A stretch of 23,667 nucleotides of DNA from CAZELM01 sp964512995 (GCA_964512995.1 CAZELM010000060.1:1-23667); one strand, 5' to 3'; shown: positions 8,193 to 16,889, counted from the stretch's first letter. The notes: generated by a model from the letters alone, not told the origin. Numbers and translations: made by a program.

Positions 8193-9266
8193 ATGAGCAA
8201 GCGAATCATGGTAACAGGCTGCAATGGATATATCGGATGTATGCTTTGTAAAGAGCTCAACGAGCGAGGCCATCGGGTGATCGGTGTTGATAATCGATTG
8301 TATCCTCATAATTTCAAATTGGATGGGTATTCGTATGAAGTAGACGGCGTTGAATACCATGAGAAAGATATCCGGGACATGACTCGGGAAGATTTCGAGG
8401 GAGTTGATGTTCTTGTGCATATGGCCGGTCTCTCCAACGACCCGATCGGGGAAATCAATGATCGGGTTACTCGGAATATCAATGTATATGCCACGGTCGA
8501 GTCTGCGTCGTTGGCGAAGAAGGCGGGAGTTAAAAAACTGATTTTCTCATCATCATGCAGTGTGTATGGGTATAGCCCGATGGAATCTCCCGTATTTTTC
8601 AATGAGGATTCGCCGAAGAACCCGGTTTCGACGTATGCCGAGAGTAAGCTGGTGTGTGAAGGAGCGCTCAATAATCTGATTGATTCCGATTTCAACGTTT
8701 ACATTCTTAGAAATGCCACCGTCTATGGTCCTTCTCCACGCATGCGGTTCGATCTGCTGATCAATGCCATGATTGCCAGTTCGTTTTTTCAACAGACGAT
8801 TATTTTCTACTCCAATCCCCTGGTCAAGCGGCCCCTGGTTCATATCCGGGATCTGTGCAATGTCTTTATTCATTTTATTGAGAATGATCTGAAATCAGAT
8901 ATTTATAATGTGGGACGAACTCTGGACAACTATTCGATATCCGATATCGCGATACTGGTCACTCAGGCGTTCTATGAACGATTCGGCCAGGATATCAAAC
9001 TGCGTTACAAAATCGACAATGCTGATCCTCGATCTTATCTGGTCAGTTTTGGAAAGCTTCAGGATCAATGCAGGGAATTAATCACCCATGATGTATATCA
9101 GAGTATCCGGGATCTGATCGATGATTTCGCAAAAAATTTCACACCGGATGATCAGGATCTTTTGAAAAGAGATACTTCCTATTACAGCATTCATCACCTG
9201 TTGCGCCGCCTGGAATTAGGCGAACTGGATCATGAATTTCGGGTAGTAAAACGCAGATTCTGTTAA
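8193..9266 (+). CDS. NAD-dependent epimerase/dehydratase (extended SDR, sugar nucleotide type)
   Basis: This 357-residue extended short-chain dehydrogenase has the NAD-binding loop VTGCNGYIG (residues 7-15, GxxGxxG), an acidic residue after strand 2 (GVDNR, about 31-35) for the adenosine ribose, the serine region FSSSCSVYG (about 118-126) and the catalytic Tyr148-xxx-Lys152 in TYAESK. VHIRDL in the C-terminal half is typical of NDP-sugar epimerases and dehydratases. It probably acts on a nucleotide sugar or related polyol for surface glycan synthesis; the exact substrate is unknown. AAGGAG precedes the ATG at good spacing. The next gene begins 34 bases downstream, so they may be cotranscribed, but no functional link is apparent. 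Confidence 0.88.
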   Translation: MSKRIMVTGCNGYIGCMLCKELNERGHRVIGVDNRLYPHNFKLDGYSYEVDGVEYHEKDIRDMTREDFEGVDVLVHMAGLSNDPIGEINDRVTRNINVYATVESASLAKKAGVKKLIFSSSCSVYGYSPMESPVFFNEDSPKNPVSTYAESKLVCEGALNNLIDSDFNVYILRNATVYGPSPRMRFDLLINAMIASSFFQQTIIFYSNPLVKRPLVHIRDLCNVFIHFIENDLKSDIYNVGRTLDNYSISDIAILVTQAFYERFGQDIKLRYKIDNADPRSYLVSFGKLQDQCRELITHDVYQSIRDLIDDFAKNFTPDDQDLLKRDTSYYSIHHLLRRLELGELDHEFRVVKRRFC

Positions 9267-9300
9267 GTGCGTCGAAAATTGTCAAGGGACCTGATAACTC

Positions 9301-10416
9301 ATGAATACAAAAGCCTTTGCCGGTTGCTTTATCTCAAAAGGGATGTTTCATCGTCTCATCTGGATGATCGCCATTATCCCGCTCTTTTTTCTTCTCTGGA
9401 GTTGCTCGGACAATCGCATTCAGCGGATCACCTTTTTAGCAATGGGCGGCATTCCTGTGGAGATCATTGCGCAGGGAATTCCACAAGCGGAGTTGGAACG
9501 AGCCGGAGATGCCGCTCAAAAGGCGATCGAGCAGTGGGAGGATGAGATCTCCCTATATCGGCCCAATAGTGTCCTGAATCAGCTTCATCAATCTCCACCA
9601 GGGACCCCAATCTCACTCACGCCGCATGCATGGGAAGCCTTGGAAAAAGCCCGGGAAGCGCACCGGATATCCGGCGGTGCATTCGATATCAATGTCGGAC
9701 CCCTGATTAAACTCTGGAAGCAAGCAGAACACCTGAATCGATTACCCACTCCGCAGGAGATACAGACCGCACGACAATTTCTGGGTTTCAACCATCTCCA
9801 TTTTGATAATCTACACAGAACAGTCACGTTACTTTCGCTGCCATCGGAGAGCACTCCCAAACCGGAAATTCCTCTCGAAATCGAAAGTATTGGCCCCTAT
9901 CTTGATCTCGGAGGAATCGCTAAAGGCTTATTTTCTGAATGGATACTGCGGAATACTCGAGAATCTCTATCCGAATCTGCTCGAAAACATGGCCAGAAAC
10001 TGATTGTCAACTGTGGAGGAGATATGTACTGTTACAGCTTCAGACCCAGCATAACCTGCACAATCGGGATTCAGAATCCGTTTGGCGAAGGTTTGTGGGG
10101 TGATGTTTTGGTTCGGGAGGGAGCGGTTGTCACATCCGGTACCTACGAACGTTTTTTCACCATCCAGAACAAAAAATACTGCCATATCATCGACCCCACC
10201 ACTGGCTGGCCAATCGAAACAAACCTCGTTAGTGTTACGATAATCGATCCTTCGGGAGCTATGGCAGATGCCCTGGCAACAACGGTTTTTGTTCTTGGAG
10301 AGAAACAAGGTTTTGATTTGATCAACGCCCGTCCGGATACTGAGATGATCGTGATCCGTGCCGATGGTTCCTGGACCGCTACAGAAGGAATTAAGAACCT
10401 CATCCAGAGGCATTGA
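9301..10416 (+). CDS. apbE: ApbE-family FAD:protein FMN transferase, lipoprotein
   Basis: This 371-residue protein has an N-terminal hydrophobic segment ending in lipobox LLWSC (Cys35), so it should be anchored on the outer face of a membrane. ApbE motifs occur in order: LYRPNSVLNQLH (about 85-96), GAFDINVGPLIKLW (126-139), DLGGIAKGLF, NCGGDMYC, VTSGTYERFF, CHIIDPTTGWP and ADALATTVFVLG. Together these form the FAD- and magnesium-binding site. ApbE moves FMN from FAD to a Thr/Ser in exported flavoproteins such as RnfG/NqrC; no target gene is in the window. Start is ambiguous: ATG 9301 has a weak, distant GGGA, while ATG 9343 would give a shorter, conventional signal peptide. Confidence 0.93.
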   Translation: MNTKAFAGCFISKGMFHRLIWMIAIIPLFFLLWSCSDNRIQRITFLAMGGIPVEIIAQGIPQAELERAGDAAQKAIEQWEDEISLYRPNSVLNQLHQSPPGTPISLTPHAWEALEKAREAHRISGGAFDINVGPLIKLWKQAEHLNRLPTPQEIQTARQFLGFNHLHFDNLHRTVTLLSLPSESTPKPEIPLEIESIGPYLDLGGIAKGLFSEWILRNTRESLSESARKHGQKLIVNCGGDMYCYSFRPSITCTIGIQNPFGEGLWGDVLVREGAVVTSGTYERFFTIQNKKYCHIIDPTTGWPIETNLVSVTIIDPSGAMADALATTVFVLGEKQGFDLINARPDTEMIVIRADGSWTATEGIKNLIQRH

Positions 10417-10636
10417 ATCAGTACAATACCAGGAAGCAAAATGCAGAGAACGAGAAGCAACCGCAAAATCCTCTAAATCGATTCCCCGACTCCCCAGATA
10501 AATTACAGAGTTGGATTGTCCTGAGGCGTGTTTCAGCCCAGATGTACCGATCAAGATAGGCTTAATTCAGCAACAGTATTGCGGTCAGGGCAGAATCATA
10601 ATAGAATCAACACAAGACAGCGATTGCAGACCATTT

Positions 10637-10642
10637 TATAAT
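10637..10642 (+). promoter_or_regulatory. Possible -10 element of the first collagen-like gene
   Basis: A perfect TATAAT lies 38 bases before the ATG. No convincing -35 hexamer is at the right distance (CAAGAC-like only). The 263-base region from 10417 to 10679 otherwise shows nothing I recognise. Confidence 0.35.
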
Positions 10643-10679
10643 CCGCGATGTGTATGGGTGTTAGAGAAAGGATATTGAT

Positions 10680-12156
10680 ATGGGAACCCGAAAAATCATA
10701 ACGTTTATGGCGTTTTTGTTTCTGACCGGCAATTTCATTTCTGCAACAATTCCGAACCTGATCAATTATCAGGGTCATCTCCTGGATGGTGCAGGTGATG
10801 CACTGACCGGCAATTTCGAGTTTATGTTCCGGATTTATGATGATGAAACGGGGGGAGTTGTGCTCTGGTCAGAAATACAACCCAATGTTTCGGTAGCAGA
10901 TGGAATTTTTCAGGTTACACTGGGACAGGTCAATCCCTTCTCCCTGGCTTTTGATGCTGGAGTCTGGCTTGAAATAGGAGTCTCCGGTGAATGGCTTTCA
11001 CCGCGACAACCTTTGACAGCAGTTGGACAGGCACTCAATGCAAAAGATACGTATGAGCAGGATATTCATCCTAATAGCATCAGTATATCAGGTTATGGCC
11101 CCGTGATTGATGCGTCGGGTCAATGGATCGGAGATCCCTCGGGATTACAGGGACCTACTGGACCCACCGGATCCCAAGGCATTCAGGGGATTCAGGGACC
11201 TACTGGACNNNNNNNNNNNNNNNNNNNNNNNNNNNNNNNNNNNNNNNNNNNNNNNNNNNNNNNNNNNNNNNNNNNNNNNNNNNNNNNNNNNNNNNNNNNN
11301 NNNNNNNNCCACCGGACCCCAAGGCATTCAGGGGATTCAGGGACCTACTGGACCCACCGGACCCCAAGGCATTCAGGGGATTCAGGGACCTACTGGACCC
11401 ACCGGACCAGTTGCTGGCTCCAATATGCAAATCATTTACAATGATAATGGGAGTCCTGCTGGTGCGGATATTTACTACGATAATCTGACCGGAAATGTGG
11501 GTGTTGGCACTTTCGAACCCACGGAGAAGCTCCAGGTAGATGGAACATTGCAGGTAGGAGATCTCAAGTTCTGGGGAAACAGTTCCGGTGATTTTCAATC
11601 CAGCGGAGATCTGCGACCCCATATCGGAAGCAGCAATTTCAGTATCTGGTCTGGCGACGTTGGATCAGGAACAGAAAAATTCAGAGTCCAGGCAAACGGT
11701 GATGTCGGGATCGGAACTGCTCCGCAATCTAAGCTTCATGTAGCCGGGAATCTGAAAGTCGATGGGCAGTATCACAATGGGAGTGCGCTCTCAGGATATA
11801 TCCAGCCAGTGAACTGGAGTTATTCCTCTTCGGCAACATCCTGGACACAGCTCTGGTCAGGCACAGTCACGGTTCCCAAGGATTCCGTGATGATGATCTC
11901 CATCATGGGTCATTGGTCCGTGACAGGTGGCTGGTCGTATCTGGGTGGTATGATCGATGGCGTTCCCATGCATCCGGCTGCATCATCCTGCTGGGGAGCG
12001 ACCCATACGTATTTCACCAACTGGCATCCAACCGGATATACAGCTACGACTGATATCACCGCCGGAACACATACAATCGGAGTTGGTGTCGTGTGTTCAG
12101 GTGGAACGGTATCTGTCAATGGAGCGAGACTGTATTACATGATCATACCCAAGTAA
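10680..12156 (+). CDS. Secreted collagen-like repeat surface protein (interrupted by assembly gap)
   Basis: AAAGGA precedes ATG 10680. A signal peptide (about residues 1-22, ending ISA) leads into a beta-rich N-terminal domain with INYQGHLLD, LTGNFEFMFRIYD, LWSEIQ and PRQPLTAVGQ. That domain is shared with the second collagen-like gene at the right end. Then come Gly-X-Y triplets arranged as GPTGPTGPQGIQGIQ repeats. The C-terminal part carries two 'GNVGVGT/GDVGIGT...KLxV' elements, as in phage tail fibre-like and similar trimeric proteins, then a Gly/Thr/Trp-rich beta domain of about 110 residues ending at 12156. The two halves appear in different frames only because a placeholder of 100 N separates them; I treat this as one gene. 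Likely a trimeric, stalk-like adhesin or envelope fibre; the ligand is unknown. Confidence 0.85.
11151..11406 (+). repeat. 45-bp tandem repeats encoding GPTGPTGPQGIQGIQ
   Basis: One full unit is at 11151-11195 (with Ser for Pro at one position), a 13-base partial abuts the gap (11196-11208), a 32-base partial follows it (11309-11340), one full unit is at 11341-11385, and a partial unit starts at 11386. The two partial pieces flanking the gap add up to exactly 45 bases in phase. Confidence 0.95.
11209..11308. other. Assembly gap of exactly 100 N
   Basis: A run of 100 N sits within the collagen-like repeats. The round length indicates a scaffold placeholder, not a measured distance. The flanking sequence phase implies the true gap is a whole number of 45-bp units. 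Confidence 0.97.
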
Positions 12157-12218
12157 TATCATCGGTATTGGAAGTGCTCAAACTCCAAATCGAAAGAGAT
12201 TAAGGATTACAATAAATT

Positions 12219-12255
12219 TATCGGGCGAACTCGGTATTCGCCCGATATTATTTTT
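12219..12255 (+). terminator. Intrinsic terminator after the first collagen-like gene
   Basis: TATCGGGCGAA (12219-12229) pairs perfectly with TTCGCCCGATA (12237-12247) around a 7-base loop, followed by a T-rich tract (TTATTTTT). It lies about 60 bases after the stop codon. Confidence 0.9.
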
Positions 12256-12301
12256 GAGGGGATTATTGAGTCAGGATCTCATCCATTGACATGCAAACGA
12301 A

Positions 12302-12322
12302 GCAGATTCCTTTTTCATCTGC
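12302..12322 (-). terminator. Possible terminator of the pheST-osmC operon
   Basis: GCAGAT and ATCTGC form a 6-bp perfect stem with a 9-base loop, about 85 bases beyond the last minus-strand gene. Only a loose T-rich stretch follows in the minus direction. Confidence 0.35.
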
Positions 12323-12406
12323 CTGATAACACACTGAATTTACTCGATTTACCTAAACTCACGGGTAGCTATCGAAAAAATACTTCAAATCCAGCAATCA
12401 ATTGAT

Positions 12407-12763
12407 TTATTTTTGTATTGTTTTCTTTATCAGCTCGATCGCCAGAAATGGATCCTCTACTTCAATGATCAGCTTTTTGTATCGCTCATGCTCAAGCTCG
12501 ATCACAATAGTCTTATCGGGATGAAACACGTCCCAGAATATCAGACCACCCTCCTGATAAAAGGTGCCTGCACGGAAAAAATGAGGGATATCCGTTCCAA
12601 GCAGTTTCATGCCCTGAAACCATCCCATCGCAGGTTCCGGGTCAAACCTCGCATCGATAACATGGTCAACAGGAATTTCAAGAGAGCTCTTGAACGACCA
12701 TAATCGATCCCACCCTTCGATACTGAAAACGATATTTTCACGTATGATCGATATGCTGACCAT
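12407..12763 (-). CDS. Small PH-like (bacterial pleckstrin homology fold) protein
   Basis: This 118-residue cytosolic protein has no signal peptide or membrane segment. The order is: an N-terminal strand pair, IPVDHVIDARFDP, a Gly-rich loop (GMKLLGTDIPHFFRAGTF), then FWDVFHPDKTIVIELEHERYKKLIIEVEDP and a final helix (AIELIKKTIQ). This strand-rich pattern with a terminal helix and the 'AGTF...FWDV..P..AIVIEL....Y..L.IEV.DP' text is shared with conserved hypothetical proteins, which I regard as PH-like. Function unknown. GAGGAG sits 8 bases before the ATG and overlaps the end of osmC (2-base gap), so translation is probably coupled. Confidence 0.65.
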   Translation of the reverse strand: MVSISIIRENIVFSIEGWDRLWSFKSSLEIPVDHVIDARFDPEPAMGWFQGMKLLGTDIPHFFRAGTFYQEGGLIFWDVFHPDKTIVIELEHERYKKLIIEVEDPFLAIELIKKTIQK

Positions 12764-12765
12764 TT

Positions 12766-13182
12766 CTATGACTCCTCAACCATTTTTCCTGCAACTTCTA
12801 TTACAGTCCTGAGTTCGGGAGGATTCAGAAGGTGTTTTTTTACGGTACACAGATTTACTGCATTGATCAGAGCGGTTATATATTTTTCCGGGAACCCATC
12901 CGGTAACACCACTTTCGTTGTGATTTTTGTCACCAGATGCGTTTCCGGATTCCGTTCCATGGTCAGCAGAATCTCCACTCCTTGCGTCTGCAATCTGCGC
13001 TGTTCCATAAAACGTAACACATAAATCCCGGCACATGTGCCGATCGATACCAGGAACAGATCAAATGGTGATGGAGCTGTATTTTCGCCACCGCTCTGCA
13101 CCGGTTGATCCGTTCTTACAATGAATCCTTTGTAATCAGCCGATACCTTTGCACCTCCCTCGAAATATACGCGCATATCCAT
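12766..13182 (-). CDS. OsmC/Ohr-family protein
   Basis: This 138-residue protein has the OsmC fold. Two conserved cysteines lie in SIGTCAGIYVL and NAVNLCTVKKHL, as in thiol peroxidases of the OsmC/Ohr family, which reduce organic hydroperoxides. The segment NTAPSPFDLFLVSIGTC is characteristic. Many family members with this shorter form are of unknown substrate (YhfA-like group), so peroxidase activity is inferred. Start: ATG 13182 has GAGGAG 6 bases upstream; an in-frame TTG at 13200 lacks support. It follows pheT by 33 bases and abuts the PH-like gene, forming the distal end of the pheST operon. Confidence 0.88.
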   Translation of the reverse strand: MDMRVYFEGGAKVSADYKGFIVRTDQPVQSGGENTAPSPFDLFLVSIGTCAGIYVLRFMEQRRLQTQGVEILLTMERNPETHLVTKITTKVVLPDGFPEKYITALINAVNLCTVKKHLLNPPELRTVIEVAGKMVEES

Positions 13183-13215
13183 AGCAAACTCCTCATCCAA
13201 TGAAATATTTCATTG

Positions 13216-14922
13216 TTAAATGATCATTTTCACAAGTGATGTTAAAATATTGAGATCGATCTCGAAGGCCACACATGGCATAGAGATCTGAAAATTCTCC
13301 AACACTTCCGGGTGCAGTTCGCCGATACAGCCGACTTGGGTATCTCCGATAAAAATTTCTCCGGAGCGTCCTGGAATGAATAGTGGCAGATCCAGGGGAT
13401 GAATCACCGCATCCAGTTTGAGTTGGTACAGAATTGAAAGCAGGTAGGCATGCGCTGTTGCAAACTCCGCTTCGCGGTCAGAGATCATCAGTCCCAACCG
13501 ATGATTTGTTTTACATCCGGTGTCCGATGAGTCATCCAATACCGTTACCTCCCCTACCTCGAAAATCCGATGGGGATAGGTCGCGCTTGATGAATCACGT
13601 TCCACTCGAAGCAATGAAGGAATAATCCGATCCCTTACGGCAGCAAATTTCTCAGTCATCGGATTGCTGATTTCGACGAGCCGCCGGTCCGGTTCCCTGA
13701 CAAGCTGTGCAAATTCGTCCTTTGCACAGAGGATATTCGATATAATTTCTTCGAATCCGAATGGAAGCACGATATCGCGGATCCGATCATCGAAACGGGT
13801 CATCGGAGACAATGCACCAACCGTATAGGTTTTGGGCATCTGAGGTACAAATTGATTATAGCCAACGGAGATAGCCAGGTCTTCGATGACATCGACTTGA
13901 TGGAGCAAATCCCGACGCCATGGTGGCATGATCACTGTGATTTTTTCCTGATCCACATCGGTCTGGTATCCATACTCCTGTAGAAGTTTCGCTACGTGTT
14001 CCGAATCAAAGGCACATCCTAACCACTGATTCATTCGGGACAGCTCCAGAGTGGACTGAGAATGGAACAGCATGGGTATGCGGATTTCCCGTCCGAGAGG
14101 CGTTTCAAAGGGATATTTCACAATAACCGCTTCCACCTGACCTCCACGATCGGCCATGTTGACTGCGAAGATGTTGAGAGCCAGTGTGAGATGGAACAGT
14201 TCCGTGCCGGTAGCCTCGATAAATAAATCCCGGCGTCCTGTCTTGACTTCTCCGGATCCCCGGGAATTGATGATGGGAGGGAATGACATGATTTCGTTCC
14301 GGTTATCGATCAGCATGGGAACCCGATCGCATCTTTCCAATGTGTGACGGTATTCGATGCCTTTAGGGTGTTTTTCGAGGATCTCTTCGGGAGTCATCGG
14401 ATCGGTCATTCCGAGTGGGACAAATTGCACATCGGTCCGTCCGACAGCACAATAATGTATGGGAAACTCGATCTGATTGAGATCGTAGATACCGATGGAG
14501 ATTGTTTTTCGTTTTCGGCCCAATCCGTCCGCTATTTTTTCCTGAGTTTGGATCGAGGCGATCAAAACATCTTCTGTGACATCGACGCCTCGAACGGCAA
14601 ATCCGCCTGCATATGGACGGATGAATTGCATCTGCGGATCAATCTCCATCGTTTTTGTAATAGTAGATTTATCCGGATGAAACCATGGATACTGGGGTCG
14701 TTCGGGTGTCAATTTGAACCGGAGTTGTCTGGCAATGCCTTCGACAGACCATAAATCCGGCCGGTTGGTATCCTGCAACTCCACTTTTAATTCATCGGAA
14801 GCAGAATTGTAGGATTTGATTTCACCCTTGAAAAGATCCGAGTATTCGTTCAGTTTTTCGAAAGTCAGGTTTGTTTTTGCGAGTTTATTGAGATCGTTGA
14901 GCGAACACGTTATCGTTGGCAT
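13216..14922 (-). CDS. pheT: Phenylalanyl-tRNA synthetase beta subunit, archaeal/spirochaete type
   Basis: This 568-residue subunit starts directly with PTITCSLNDLNKL, so it lacks the N-terminal EMAP-II/tRNA-binding domain; it also lacks the C-terminal FDX-ACB anticodon-binding domain of the roughly 800-residue bacterial form. A B3/4 editing-type domain spans the first half (SRGSGEVKTGRRDLFIEATG about 210-235). The B5 domain follows (PMLFHSQSTLELSRMN..., PPWRRDLLHQVDVIEDLAI about 325-360), and the catalytic-like module ends at ALEIDLNIL-type sequence. These features match archaeal, eukaryotic and spirochaete PheT. It pairs with PheS as an alpha2-beta2 enzyme charging tRNA-Phe. Start: ATG 14922 with GGAG at good spacing; 11 bases after the PheS stop. 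Confidence 0.93.
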   Translation of the reverse strand: MPTITCSLNDLNKLAKTNLTFEKLNEYSDLFKGEIKSYNSASDELKVELQDTNRPDLWSVEGIARQLRFKLTPERPQYPWFHPDKSTITKTMEIDPQMQFIRPYAGGFAVRGVDVTEDVLIASIQTQEKIADGLGRKRKTISIGIYDLNQIEFPIHYCAVGRTDVQFVPLGMTDPMTPEEILEKHPKGIEYRHTLERCDRVPMLIDNRNEIMSFPPIINSRGSGEVKTGRRDLFIEATGTELFHLTLALNIFAVNMADRGGQVEAVIVKYPFETPLGREIRIPMLFHSQSTLELSRMNQWLGCAFDSEHVAKLLQEYGYQTDVDQEKITVIMPPWRRDLLHQVDVIEDLAISVGYNQFVPQMPKTYTVGALSPMTRFDDRIRDIVLPFGFEEIISNILCAKDEFAQLVREPDRRLVEISNPMTEKFAAVRDRIIPSLLRVERDSSSATYPHRIFEVGEVTVLDDSSDTGCKTNHRLGLMISDREAEFATAHAYLLSILYQLKLDAVIHPLDLPLFIPGRSGEIFIGDTQVGCIGELHPEVLENFQISMPCVAFEIDLNILTSLVKMII

Positions 14923-14933
14923 TTATCATCTCC

Positions 14934-16484
14934 TTATCGTTCAAAACCGGCAAGGGTGGATCGAATTTTATTGAGATCAGTCGCAAACAAATCCCGGATG
15001 TCATTGATGCCCATGGCTACCATCGCCATCCGATCCAGGCCGAGTCCCCATGCGATCACGGGGACATCCACACCTTGCGGGATCGTGACTTCCGGCCGGA
15101 AAATCCCGGCTCCACCCATTTCAATCCATCCCAGTTTCGGATGCCGGATATGCGCTTCCACACTGGGTTCCGTAAATGGGAAGTATCCAGGGACAAATCG
15201 GATGTCATCGGCTTTTGCGACTTCGGTGGCAAAGAGCTTCAGAAGACCGAGCAGTGTGCAGAAGGTGTTGTTTTGAGCAAGAACGATGCCTTCTACCTGA
15301 AAAAAGTCCGCAGCGTGTGTCGCATCGACACTGTCATACCGGAAACACCGAGCCATCGCAAAGTATTTTCCCGGAACAGTTGCTTTGTGAAGTGTTCGAG
15401 CAGACAAGGCGGTTCCCTGAGATCGCAGTACCAAGGTGCGGCTCATATCGTGATCGAATGAATATCCCCAGCCTGTGGAACCAGTCTCCCCGCCATTGGC
15501 ATGTGCCTCGGCAACTCGTGAAAAGAATGGTTCTTCGATATGCCTGGCTCGATTGGGCTCTTTAATAAAATACACATCATGGATATCCCGGGCGGAATGA
15601 AATTGCGGCATGAACAAGGCATCCATGTTCCAGAATTCCGGTTCAACATGGTCACCGGTCATTTCTTCAAATCCCAGTGCCAATAACTTATATTTCACGT
15701 AATCCAGAAATTCCCGATACGGATTCCGTTTACCAACCACAAGGCGGGGGGGATTGAGATCCAATGCATACCGGCGAAATTGGACTCGACGCCATGCACC
15801 ATCTTTGAGATGATCCGGTGAGACTCGCGAGACTTCCTCGCCGGTCAATCCCAGTCGAATCACTTCCGATAGAAGAAACTGACCTGTCTGTGTGATCCGG
15901 TATGTTTTGAAGACACGATCACAAATGCGGAAAATTCCTTTGGATTTGCCTCGTTTCCGCGATAAAACTTCGATTTCCTCCTGTTCACATGCCGAAAGAT
16001 CATCGAATAACCGTTCATCAACCATCATGTACTGATTGATCAGTTCCTGGATCTTTTGACAGTTGGTCATATTGGATGGGGATTTGATTACAAGAGTACC
16101 ACCCTCCCCGAAATCGATGATATTATCTTTCTTGAGCGCTCCAACGGCTGGGCTCAGTTCTGCCGGATCGAACTCCCCACACGATTGCAGTTCTTTCATC
16201 GTCACACCCTGAGCCGCTTTTTCGATGATCCGAAGTTCCGGGATCTGGTGTAATGCATACTCCCGGCCGATCTCAGTCAATGAAACATATCGCCGGGTTT
16301 CTTCATCGATCACTTCCACAGCGTTCCGTGTGAGCAGCCACTCCAGCGCACGTCTCAGCCGGGAAGCATCCAGACCGGTGTTTTCCAGGAGTGACTCAAA
16401 GGATCTCACAGCCGTATCTGTATATGCCCGGAGTGTTTTTATTTCCAGCGCATGTAGGGACTCTGCATGTAATTGGTCAACCAT
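14934..16484 (-). CDS. pheS: Phenylalanyl-tRNA synthetase alpha subunit, archaeal/spirochaete type
   Basis: At 516 residues this is much longer than the bacterial alpha subunit (about 330-350). The first 200 or so residues contain winged-helix-like segments (ASRLRRALEWLLTRNAVEVI, ELSPAVGALKKDNIIDFGEG), matching the N-terminal DNA-binding-fold domains of archaeal and eukaryotic PheS. The class II catalytic core follows: FWNMDALFMPQFHSARD, LRSQGTALSART, FYFPFTEPSVEAHI-like sequence, GWIEMGGAGIFRPEV and motif 3 WGLGLDRMAMVAMGINDIR. It activates phenylalanine. Start ATG 16484 with GGGGAG 7 bases upstream. It lies 54 bases after the DUF2007 gene; I see no T-box or leader peptide there. Confidence 0.94.
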   Translation of the reverse strand: MVDQLHAESLHALEIKTLRAYTDTAVRSFESLLENTGLDASRLRRALEWLLTRNAVEVIDEETRRYVSLTEIGREYALHQIPELRIIEKAAQGVTMKELQSCGEFDPAELSPAVGALKKDNIIDFGEGGTLVIKSPSNMTNCQKIQELINQYMMVDERLFDDLSACEQEEIEVLSRKRGKSKGIFRICDRVFKTYRITQTGQFLLSEVIRLGLTGEEVSRVSPDHLKDGAWRRVQFRRYALDLNPPRLVVGKRNPYREFLDYVKYKLLALGFEEMTGDHVEPEFWNMDALFMPQFHSARDIHDVYFIKEPNRARHIEEPFFSRVAEAHANGGETGSTGWGYSFDHDMSRTLVLRSQGTALSARTLHKATVPGKYFAMARCFRYDSVDATHAADFFQVEGIVLAQNNTFCTLLGLLKLFATEVAKADDIRFVPGYFPFTEPSVEAHIRHPKLGWIEMGGAGIFRPEVTIPQGVDVPVIAWGLGLDRMAMVAMGINDIRDLFATDLNKIRSTLAGFER

Positions 16485-16538
16485 AACTCATCTCCCCAAA
16501 TATCGTTAAGCTTTTATTGAAACTGCAAACAGACAGGA

Positions 16539-16793
16539 CTATTCCACGGATTTTTCTGGATTAAACGGTTCTTCCGGGACATTCAGAAACGCTTTAATGA
16601 GTTCCTGTGCCCGATGGGCCTCCTCTTCCAGAACAGCGATCCGGATTTCTCCCAATCCATCCATGGTCAAGGGAAAGATGGAATGGGGAATATCAGATGC
16701 AATCTGACATTCGATGCCTTCATTGAGAAGGAGTTCCCGGATTTGATCCGCTTCCAGATCATTATGGCAACGATGAACAATGACAGTCTTCAT
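16539..16793 (-). CDS. DUF2007-type small signal-transducing-like protein
   Basis: This 84-residue protein begins MKTVIVHRCHNDLEADQIRE and contains LLNEGIECQIASD and a 'IRIAVLEEEAHRAQELI' segment. That is the ferredoxin-like DUF2007 pattern (putative signal-transducing protein, PII-like small domain). Ligand and partner are unknown. Start: ATG 16793 with GGAG 7 bases upstream; the in-frame TTG three bases earlier is not needed. It is the first gene of the pheST operon and follows a good promoter. Confidence 0.8.
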   Translation of the reverse strand: MKTVIVHRCHNDLEADQIRELLLNEGIECQIASDIPHSIFPLTMDGLGEIRIAVLEEEAHRAQELIKAFLNVPEEPFNPEKSVE

Positions 16794-16814
16794 CAATTAA
16801 CTCCACACTGACCA

Positions 16815-16843
16815 ATACTAGCGGAACTCCTGACAGGCGTCAA
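16815..16843 (-). promoter_or_regulatory. Sigma70-type promoter of the DUF2007-pheST-osmC operon
   Basis: On the minus strand TTGACG (16838-16843) and TAGTAT (16815-16820) have an ideal 17-base spacer. The predicted transcription start leaves only about 15 untranslated bases, leaving no room for an attenuator. Confidence 0.6.
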
Positions 16844-16889
16844 TACATGGAAACCATTACCCGATGGAGAATTGACAATCATGCAGGAG

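Noticed and set aside
9967..10554. 195-residue minus-strand open frame overlapping apbE
   Set aside because: Antisense to conserved ApbE motifs, with no start signals or family resemblance.
11151..11406. CRISPR-like or non-coding repeat array
   Set aside because: Units are contiguous without spacers and encode Gly-X-Y triplets in frame.
11107..12156. Separate gene beginning before the N gap in a second frame
   Set aside because: Upstream of the gap this frame is not collagen-like, and the frame change is explained by the 100-N placeholder. It is the 3' half of the gene starting at 10680.
16485..16538. Attenuator or T-box before pheS
   Set aside because: Only 54 bases, no Phe-rich leader peptide, no specifier/terminator hairpins seen.
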